A DNA stretch of 47,422 nt from Lachnospiraceae bacterium (GTDB taxonomy: Bacteria > Bacillota > Clostridia > Lachnospirales > Lachnospiraceae). Of this stretch, positions 41,252 through 47,422 are shown in pieces. The position numbers were made by a program, and so were the translations under genes. Under the pieces are notes generated by a model. It made no database searches. It worked only from the letters and a program-made list of their open reading frames with translations, and had not been told where the DNA came from. Location of the stretch: positions 1 to 47,422 of the forward strand of contig JAFQLS010000005.1 in the NCBI GenBank assembly GCA_017396555.1, given 5' to 3'. Every line of letters starts with the position of its first letter. Position 1 is the first letter of the stretch.

Positions 41252-43133
41252 AATAATACCTCACTTCCTGCATTGCCGGTTTTTCCCTTCTGTCTGCAAA
41301 AACAATTCCGTTGCCCGAAAACTCATAATCAGACGGTCTGTCATCAAAGTCTCCACCATATCTTAGAACATCTCTTCCTGTCACTTCATCCTTTACAAGA
41401 AGTGCCTGGTCGATGAAGTCCCAAATATATCCGCCCTGATACATTTCATATTTATCAATCAGCTTCATGTAAGAACCGAGTCCGCCTATGGAGTTACCCA
41501 TATCATGCATAAACTCACAGAGCAAATATGGTTTTTTAGCACTGTTTATCAGATATTCCTCCACTTCCTCCGGTTTCGCATACATACGACTTTCCACATC
41601 AGAAATAGTATCCTCATATTCTCTGGTATAATAGGAACCTTCATAATGTACTAATCTGCCATCCTTCTTTTCCTTGAAGAATTTATTCATTGCCTCAATA
41701 TCGTCGCCTGCATAAGATTCGTTTCCTAACGACCAGAACAGAATGGAAGTATGGTTCTTAAATGTCTCAAAATTATTTCTTGCACGGTCAACAGCAGCTT
41801 CTCGCCACTGTGGTACAGAACCCGGTACATTCCATGACGGTTCGATTGCTCCCAACTTCTGCCATGAACCATGACTTTCAAGATTTGTTTCCGCCATAAC
41901 ATAAATTCCTGCTTCATCGCACATATAATACCAAGGTATCTGATCCGGATAATGACAGGTTCTAACGGAATTAATGTTATTCTTGGTCATACACTGAATG
42001 TCTGAAATCATTTCCGCAATACCGATTCCCCGTCCGGTTTTTGCACTCCACTCATGTCTGTTGACACCGGTAATGATAAGTCGCTTACCATTTAAAAGCA
42101 TTATCTTATCAACAATCTCAATTCTTCTGAAGCCAGTCTTATAGGGAATCACCTCTGCAAGCTTTCCGTCTGCATAAACTTCAATAAAGGTATCATAAAG
42201 ATATGGATTATGATTATCCCAAGTAGTAACCTTGTTTATATGTGTTGTTAAACTTCCTTCCAACATGCCCTTATCACCTGCTAATGCCAAATCTTCGCAT
42301 AAAAGTTTATTACCTGCTTTATCAGATAAGATAAAATTTGCACTGATTGTACTTTCTGTGGCAGCAGAAACCTTCACATCCACTTTTATTGTTCCACTTG
42401 CATTATCCATATTTAATACAGGCTGAATCCACATATCCTCTATATGTATCTCAGGAATAGCTTTTAAACTTACATTTCTGAATATACCGAAGAAACGGAA
42501 AAAGTCCTGATCCTCTAAAAATGCTGCTGTACTCATTTTGTGCACCTGCACAGCCAATACGTTATTCTTGTCCTTGATATAAGGAGTTAAATCAAATTCT
42601 GACGGTGTAAAGCTGTCTTCTGCATATCCGATAAATGCACCGTTTAACCAAACATACATTGCTTCCTCCACACCCTCAAAACAAATGCGGATTCTTTTAT
42701 TCTGCAACTTCTCATCAAGGTCAAACACTTTTATATATGAACCTACCGGGTTATACTGTGCTTCACTAAACATTCCTTCTCCAGCCCCGGCACCTTCCAT
42801 ACTGTGAGCAGGTCTAAGATACTTTTTACCTTCCCAAGGATACTGTGTATTGATATATCTAATCTGATCATATCCTGCCAGTTCAATGTGTCCCGGAACC
42901 ATTATTTTATCAAATCCGCTTCTGTCATAATCTGTCTGATAAAACTCTGCCGGTCTTTCCATTGCATTGATGCTATACTTAAAATCCCACTGTCCATTTA
43001 AGGATTGTGTCAGTTTATTATCACCGCTTTCAAAATCTTCATAATTCAAATAGTAATTATGATCACTGTGGGCATCTAACTGATTTATTCTAAAAATTTC
43101 CGGGTTATCTAACCATTTAATCTCTGCGTTCAT
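41235..43133 (-). CDS. lacL: Beta-galactosidase large subunit LacL
   Basis: A 632-residue protein with GH2 domains 1-3: sugar-binding jelly roll (VPGHIELAGYD), Ig-like domain, and TIM barrel with acid/base Glu in SLGNES and nucleophile Glu in CEFMHDMGNS. It ends at PAMQEV...GMYI where one-chain LacZ would go on. Length equals LacL of lactobacilli (about 626-628). GAGAGG precedes the ATG; 58 bases after the symporter gene. Cleaves lactose to glucose and galactose. Confidence 0.9.
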   Translation of the reverse strand: MNAEIKWLDNPEIFRINQLDAHSDHNYYLNYEDFESGDNKLTQSLNGQWDFKYSINAMERPAEFYQTDYDRSGFDKIMVPGHIELAGYDQIRYINTQYPWEGKKYLRPAHSMEGAGAGEGMFSEAQYNPVGSYIKVFDLDEKLQNKRIRICFEGVEEAMYVWLNGAFIGYAEDSFTPSEFDLTPYIKDKNNVLAVQVHKMSTAAFLEDQDFFRFFGIFRNVSLKAIPEIHIEDMWIQPVLNMDNASGTIKVDVKVSAATESTISANFILSDKAGNKLLCEDLALAGDKGMLEGSLTTHINKVTTWDNHNPYLYDTFIEVYADGKLAEVIPYKTGFRRIEIVDKIMLLNGKRLIITGVNRHEWSAKTGRGIGIAEMISDIQCMTKNNINSVRTCHYPDQIPWYYMCDEAGIYVMAETNLESHGSWQKLGAIEPSWNVPGSVPQWREAAVDRARNNFETFKNHTSILFWSLGNESYAGDDIEAMNKFFKEKKDGRLVHYEGSYYTREYEDTISDVESRMYAKPEEVEEYLINSAKKPYLLCEFMHDMGNSIGGLGSYMKLIDKYEMYQGGYIWDFIDQALLVKDEVTGRDVLRYGGDFDDRPSDYEFSGNGIVFADRREKPAMQEVRYYYGMYI

Positions 43134-43191
43134 ATTAAACCTCTCTTTCTGTAGATAGCCCCTAAAGTCACACTCTAGAGGCTATTATGGT

Positions 43192-44553
43192 CTACTGCTT
43201 ATTCTCTTTTAACTTTTTGTTTGCCTCTTCAAGATTCATAAATGAAAGAATAATTGTAATAATCAAATCAAAAACGAATGGAAGCCATAAGTACATAATA
43301 TTCATCATACTGATACAACTGTCAGGCTGTGTCACACCATTATTTATATATCCACTGATGTCAAGCAGCCATCCGGAAAGTGCAACACCAATACCACCAC
43401 CAAGCTTTGTACCAAATGATGTACATGAGAACATGGAACCGTCAATTCTCTTTCCCGTCTTAAGGTATGTATGGTCTGAACAGGAAGCGATAACTGCTCC
43501 TACATCACCCTGCCAAGGACCTTCACCAAGAGAGGTTAAAACAGTAAACACTAACATGAGTGGTACACTACCCATATATCCGGCAGCTACTATTCCCAAA
43601 CGACACGCTGTAGCAAAAATATAGCTATACTTGTTTACTTTATACATACCCTTAGCTTTTGCTACCAAGGTAGGAGTAATGACAAGTGCTAAAATCAAAG
43701 GAATATTGATTGCCCAAGAAAATACACCAAATAATTTCTGATTGCAAAGAACGTATGTCATATAAAATGTACCCACACTAAGCATTGCGGCACGTAACTG
43801 CTGGAGAATATAAACCGCACAAATCATCACAAAATATTTATTAGTTACGAGCAGTTTAAATGTCTGACCTAATGAAAGCTTATTTTCTTCCTCGTTTATT
43901 TCTTCACCGTCTCTAAGTTCTTCTTCCGGAAGTTCCTTAACTGAAAAACAGGAAAGTGTGTTAGTAATAATACCTACAATACAGTAAATAATTGCAATCG
44001 CTCTCCAGCCACCAGCTCCTCCACCAAGAGCTTCTACTGCCCCAAATGTAATAGACTGAATTAACAAGTTTGTACCAAATGAGAACATAAATCTGAATGA
44101 ACCCATTTCAACTCGTTCTTTACTGTTCTTTGTCACAAGAGAGGTTAATGCTGCATACGCAATGTTGTTAGCTGTATAGAATACTGCATTCAATAAAGTG
44201 TATGCGATAAAGAACCATGCATACTGTGCCGTCTGTCCGATGTTGGTAGGGATTGCGAATACTCCGAACAATGTGAGTGCACATCCAAAGAAACCGTAAA
44301 ACATCCAAGGTCTTGCCTTACCCATCTTGCTCCTTGTCTTGTCAATCATTGAACCAAAGAATACATCTGATACTCCGTCCAGCAATTTCGACACCATAAT
44401 CAGCGTACCAATAACACCGGAATTTAATCCAACTGTGTCAGTTAAATAAATCATTACGAAGGATGTGAGGAATGCATAAACCACATTACCTGCTATATCA
44501 CCCGAACCGTAGCCAATTTTGTTGTACCATTTTAGATACTTTTTTTGCTCCAT
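43192..44553 (-). CDS. GPH-family sugar:cation symporter (lactose/galactoside)
   Basis: A 453-residue transporter with about twelve helices and the GPH/MelB signature GSMIDKTRSKMGKARPW. LacS of lactobacilli and streptococci has an extra C-terminal IIA domain of about 160 residues; here it is absent, so PTS control by phosphorylation of the transporter is not expected. First gene of the lactose/galactose operon, so a galactoside importer. AAAAGGAG precedes the ATG. Confidence 0.9.
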   Translation of the reverse strand: MEQKKYLKWYNKIGYGSGDIAGNVVYAFLTSFVMIYLTDTVGLNSGVIGTLIMVSKLLDGVSDVFFGSMIDKTRSKMGKARPWMFYGFFGCALTLFGVFAIPTNIGQTAQYAWFFIAYTLLNAVFYTANNIAYAALTSLVTKNSKERVEMGSFRFMFSFGTNLLIQSITFGAVEALGGGAGGWRAIAIIYCIVGIITNTLSCFSVKELPEEELRDGEEINEEENKLSLGQTFKLLVTNKYFVMICAVYILQQLRAAMLSVGTFYMTYVLCNQKLFGVFSWAINIPLILALVITPTLVAKAKGMYKVNKYSYIFATACRLGIVAAGYMGSVPLMLVFTVLTSLGEGPWQGDVGAVIASCSDHTYLKTGKRIDGSMFSCTSFGTKLGGGIGVALSGWLLDISGYINNGVTQPDSCISMMNIMYLWLPFVFDLIITIILSFMNLEEANKKLKENKQ

Positions 44554-44624
44554 ATTAAAATCTCCTTTTCTTTTGATAATTTTTAACCTCGCCGTTGCAA
44601 ATCATATCTTTTTTATGTAACTTA

Positions 44625-44630
44625 ATTATA
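44625..44630 (-). promoter_or_regulatory. -10 box of the lac/gal operon promoter
   Basis: Minus strand TATAAT with no good -35 at the right distance (TGTATT), which fits a promoter that needs an AraC-type activator. The space up to the divergent regulator (44631-44781) would hold the activator sites; no clear repeat was found. Confidence 0.45.
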
Positions 44631-44781
44631 CTAATTTAACTCTATAAAATACATATCAAGAATTGGACAAAACATGCACAAAATGATACAATAAACAAAA
44701 CTCGGATCGTTTTAACCAGTTTTTTCAACTGCTCATACACAAAAAAATGAACTGTTCACCAGAAAGGAGGGCAAATCTGGT

Positions 44782-45636
44782 ATGTATGCTAATAATGCTT
44801 ATTTAAACAATGTAACTATGGACATAAAAGACAAGTCTCGCCCCTTAATTGTAACAAGTTGTGGAACTTATCATTTATTTACCCGTCCTAAATTACCAAC
44901 ATGGAGACCACGTGGGCGACTTGATTTCCAGTTACTATACATTGCTTCCGGAAAGGCTCATTTTCATTTTAACGACAAGGAAGAAATTGTTACAGCAGGT
45001 CATATGGTTTTATACAGACCAAAGGAACCACAAAAATATGAATACTACGGTGAAGACCAGACTGAAGTGTATTGGGTACACTTTACCGGAAATGATGTAA
45101 CAAACATTCTTCGTTATTATGGATTTACAAAAGAAAAACAAGTCTATTACTGTGGTAAGGGACTCGATTACCAGAATCATTTTAGATTAATGATTCAAGA
45201 GTTACAAATGTGCAAGGACCATTATGCTGAAATACTCGAAATGCATTTAAGAGAAATCTTTATTATGGTTCACAGACATTTTCAAACTAGCACACGAATG
45301 AACAACAGTCAGATTGTGGAAGATATAGATGCCGCAATGCTATACTTCAACGAACATTATAACGAGGAAATAAATATTGAGGAGTATGCCAAAAGTCATA
45401 ACATGAGTACGAGCTGGTTTATACGCAACTTCAAACAATACACCGGTTTCACTCCTTTGCAATACATCTTGTCTGTTCGCATTTATAATGCCGAAGCTCT
45501 GCTAAAAAGCAACATATATAATATCACGGAAGTGGCTGGTATTGTCGGCTATGATAACCCGTTATATTTTAGTAGGACATTCAAAAAATTGAAGGGGATT
45601 TCTCCTTCCGAGTATCGAAGCAATATAGATACCTAG
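44782..45636 (+). CDS. Divergent AraC-family regulator, likely activator of the lac/gal operon
   Basis: A 284-residue regulator with an N-terminal cupin (LDFQLLYIASGKAHFHFNDKE) and AraC HTH pair (YAKSHNMSTSWFIRNFKQY; VAGIVGYDNPLYFSRTFKKL). Divergent from the symporter gene, 228 bases apart, the usual place for a sugar-specific activator. AAAGGAGG lies 11 bases before the ATG. Confidence 0.9.
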   Translation: MYANNAYLNNVTMDIKDKSRPLIVTSCGTYHLFTRPKLPTWRPRGRLDFQLLYIASGKAHFHFNDKEEIVTAGHMVLYRPKEPQKYEYYGEDQTEVYWVHFTGNDVTNILRYYGFTKEKQVYYCGKGLDYQNHFRLMIQELQMCKDHYAEILEMHLREIFIMVHRHFQTSTRMNNSQIVEDIDAAMLYFNEHYNEEINIEEYAKSHNMSTSWFIRNFKQYTGFTPLQYILSVRIYNAEALLKSNIYNITEVAGIVGYDNPLYFSRTFKKLKGISPSEYRSNIDT

Positions 45637-45697
45637 CCTTTTCGATAATGAAACATATACATATTTCTCACTTTGCAACTTTTGTCTACTTTTGGAA

Positions 45698-45928
45698 TTA
45701 ATTTGGCGAGTAATATATCTTATTTAGGTTTATGATTACCTCAGAAAGAACGAAAGGAGATGAGAAATATGAAACAGACAGTAAAAAACTTTTTTGAAGA
45801 AATCTTGAATTTTTACGCACCTGTATTTCTTCATCCAACGAATCACAAGTGGTAATCCACAAATCAGTAATTTCCTTTTCTAAATATATAATCTCGCCGG
45901 TTAATATATAAGGAAACGGATTTACCAT
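45698..45928 (-). pseudogene. Possible gene fragment (76 codons)
   Basis: The reading starts MVNPFPYILTGEIIYLEKEI, which looks like real protein for about 40 codons, and the same frame is open upstream for 13 more codons (AIGAATHNYL). The later part is low-complexity and no ribosome site fits. Possibly the relic of a larger gene; spurious coding is also possible. Confidence 0.3.
45769..45855 (+). CDS. 28-codon small ORF with a strong ribosome site
   Basis: AAAGGAG lies before ATG 45769; the product is MKQTVKNFFEEILNFYAPVF plus eight residues ending NHKW. No family recognised and no clear promoter. It could be a microprotein or the cut-off start of a lost gene. It lies antisense to the fragment at 45698-45928; at most one of the two is likely real. 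The rest of 45637-46039 has no gene. Confidence 0.3.
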   Translation: MKQTVKNFFEEILNFYAPVFLHPTNHKW

Positions 45929-45974
45929 AAGGTAATTATGTGTTGCCGCTCCAATCGCAACACTTCATTTGCTA

Positions 45975-46019
45975 TATAAAAAAGGATACCCTCTATTGTC
46001 TTTAAGAATGGGGTATCCT
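45975..46019 (-). terminator. Terminator after the XRE gene
   Basis: AGGATACCC (45983-45991) pairs with GGGTATCCT (46011-46019); TTTTTTATATAG follows on the minus strand. Confidence 0.8.
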
Positions 46020-46039
46020 TCTTGTATTTATAATTTTCC

Positions 46040-46234
46040 TCATATATTTGTGCCTAACACTATAGTTATGTCATACATATTACTCAAAAAAATCAAATTA
46101 ACCAATTCTGGCACGGCCTGTCCGTTTTCCCATTTGCTAAGAGTCTGACGAGCAATTCCCAGTTTATCCGCAAGTTGTTCCTGTGAATAGCCATTCTGTT
46201 TTCTTAAAAGTTGTAATTTATCCTTTAATTCCAT
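46040..46234 (-). CDS. Short XRE-family HTH protein
   Basis: A 64-residue protein that is almost only the HTH_3 domain (LRKQNGYSQEQLADKLGIAR, LSKWENGQAVPEL). It ends soon after the fifth helix (SNMYDITIVLGTNI), where homologues carry on with a dimer or membrane domain. ATG 46234 has GGAGG at seven bases; the upstream in-frame ATGs overlap that site. Either a minimal regulator or the front part of a truncated one. Confidence 0.8.
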   Translation of the reverse strand: MELKDKLQLLRKQNGYSQEQLADKLGIARQTLSKWENGQAVPELVNLIFLSNMYDITIVLGTNI

Positions 46235-46335
46235 AAAAATACCTCCAATCATCAACTACAATTATATCAAACATATTTAGCACATACTACCACTTCCAAG
46301 ATGCAAAATTGTCACTATATAGTTACATAGCAAAC

Positions 46336-46368
46336 AAAAAGTACCAGTCAGACAATTCCAACTGGTAC
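46336..46368 (-). terminator. Terminator of the GNAT gene
   Basis: GTACCAGT (46341-46348) pairs with ACTGGTAC (46361-46368), followed by TTTTTG on the minus strand. Confidence 0.75.
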
Positions 46369-46449
46369 TCCCTCATCACATTCCTTTTTGCTTTACTTGG
46401 CAATTCTTTTTTAATGTCTGCACAAATTATGCAACATCTCGTTGCACAA

Positions 46450-47422
46450 TTATAATAGACATACCATTATATATTCTTCTTCGTTTTCATCAATAATCTC
46501 GAAGCCAACATTTTTGTACATCTTCACTGCATAGTTTGCTTTCTGTACTTCCAAGGAAGTTTTCTGATATCCTCTTTCTTTTAACTCTTGCAACATCCGT
46601 TTCATCAGCATAGTTCCAATCCCAAGACCTCGATACTCTTTATATAACGATATGGCAAAAGACGGAACACCATCTTCTACATGTCCATAATCATCCATAT
46701 TACGAACCCAGACAGCACCGACTATCTTTTTGTCAACTTCAGCAACAAAACAAATATCTCCTTCTTGCTTGCCAAAATCCTGCACATAAACCTGTAATTC
46801 CGGCGCATTTATAATCTCTCTCAGTGGTTCATCTACACCTTCTGGAATGAAAATTGCTTCATACAGAAAATCATCCAGCAATGCGATTTCCTTGTTGTCC
46901 ATATACCTTATATTATAACTGATTTTACTATGAAAACAAATCAAAGCTTTAATTTGATTTACATCATATTCTTTAGCTGGAAGAATAACTGCATTTTTAC
47001 CTATTATTTCTTTTACTATTCTTAATTCTAACTCTTGCCTGTGTTTAAAATGACTGATCAAATCCTCAAAAATACTACATCCATGTTTCCTTCCATAGGG
47101 AGATTTCACCAAATATTCTAGCATCATCTGATACCATAACTCATTTCCATTCTCATCACAGCGTTCTTTTTGAATTGTTTTAATATTCTCTTCCAACTTA
47201 TCACTATAGAGATAAAATAATATAAACTTCTTTGCATCAATGCACCCAAATAAATAGCGGTAGAACTCTATAATCTCTTCATCACTAAGCATATGAAACA
47301 AAATTAAATCCTCTATTACATTTTGAAAGAAAGAACATTCAAATAAATATCCTGTATCTGTAAAATTTTTAAACCTTGTTACTATAATTTCCTTTAGCTC
47401 CGCCAAAGTTTTTCGCCCATTA
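46450..47422 (-). CDS. Two-domain GNAT acetyltransferase (5' end beyond the window)
   Basis: At least 323 residues. The frame is still open at the right edge (NGRKT precedes the TTG at 47406), so the true start is outside. The C-terminal 160 residues are a GNAT domain (VAEVDKKIVGAVWVRNMDDY, YRGLGIGTMLMKRML, AVKMYKNVGFEII). The N-terminal 160 residues are helical and unassigned. Substrate unknown. Confidence 0.85.
   Translation of the reverse strand, partial: NGRKTLAELKEIIVTRFKNFTDTGYLFECSFFQNVIEDLILFHMLSDEEIIEFYRYLFGCIDAKKFILFYLYSDKLEENIKTIQKERCDENGNELWYQMMLEYLVKSPYGRKHGCSIFEDLISHFKHRQELELRIVKEIIGKNAVILPAKEYDVNQIKALICFHSKISYNIRYMDNKEIALLDDFLYEAIFIPEGVDEPLREIINAPELQVYVQDFGKQEGDICFVAEVDKKIVGAVWVRNMDDYGHVEDGVPSFAISLYKEYRGLGIGTMLMKRMLQELKERGYQKTSLEVQKANYAVKMYKNVGFEIIDENEEEYIMVCLL

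Noticed and set aside
40301-43133. Frameshifted lacZ pseudogene
   Set aside because: The second ORF has its own ribosome site, the linking region is absent instead of out of frame, and sizes and overlap match lacL/lacM.

Overview
The window is AT-rich, roughly one third G+C by eye, and reads as chromosome of a low-GC Firmicute, most likely a gut Lachnospiraceae. The grounds are the codon use, strong AGGAGG-type ribosome sites, BspA-like and Ig-like surface proteins, GHKL/LytTR signalling, a class II GalT, and FeoB with its small Cys-rich partner. No rRNA, tRNA, CRISPR array or intact transposase was seen. The species is not determined.

Layout. 0.2-6.9 kb (minus): an AAA/DUF4143 ATPase, a LytTR response regulator, a sensor-poor GHKL kinase, then two ABC ATPases and two ABC-2 permeases. 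7.0-9.7 kb (plus): a membrane metallophosphoesterase, a small exported protein, a 40-residue membrane microprotein and a DUF368/PopT-like polyprenyl-phosphate carrier. 9.7-14.7 kb (minus): a secreted protein, a membrane-anchored protein, a MacB-like ABC protein and a lipoprotein, preceded by a promoter, a c-di-GMP-I riboswitch and a terminator. 14.7-18.1 kb: feoA, feoB, a FeoB partner and a DtxR-family regulator. Three identical-type operators (GTTAG-N6-CTAAC) are present, one of them at the promoter of a putative iron-regulated small RNA. 18.0-23.3 kb: TspO, a Cys-rich lipoprotein, a nucleoside phosphorylase and GNAT pair behind a leader-peptide-like attenuator, cysK, and an unknown anchored protein. 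23.36-23.67 kb: a compact locus with the layout of a par/Fst type I toxin-antitoxin. 23.7-31.2 kb: two small cytosolic proteins and two large surface proteins. 31.3-34.0 kb: two 7TM-LuxR regulators (one frameshifted), an amidase relic and a hairpin element. 34.0-35.5 kb: ArsC/Spx-like protein and an HD-GYP phosphodiesterase. 35.6-45.6 kb: a complete lactose/galactose module (AraC, galT, galE, galK, lacM, lacL, GPH symporter, divergent AraC). 45.6-47.4 kb: small fragments, a short XRE protein and a GNAT protein cut by the window edge.

How it fits together. The lactose module is a self-contained Leloir route: symport, heterodimeric LacLM hydrolysis, then GalK/GalT/GalE. The iron module is an autonomous DtxR-type regulon. 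c-di-GMP appears twice, as a riboswitch ligand upstream of the secreted-protein operon and as the expected substrate of the HD-GYP enzyme. The most interesting candidates are the par-like toxin-antitoxin locus, the c-di-GMP-controlled secreted-protein operon, the DtxR-operator small RNA and the leader attenuator.
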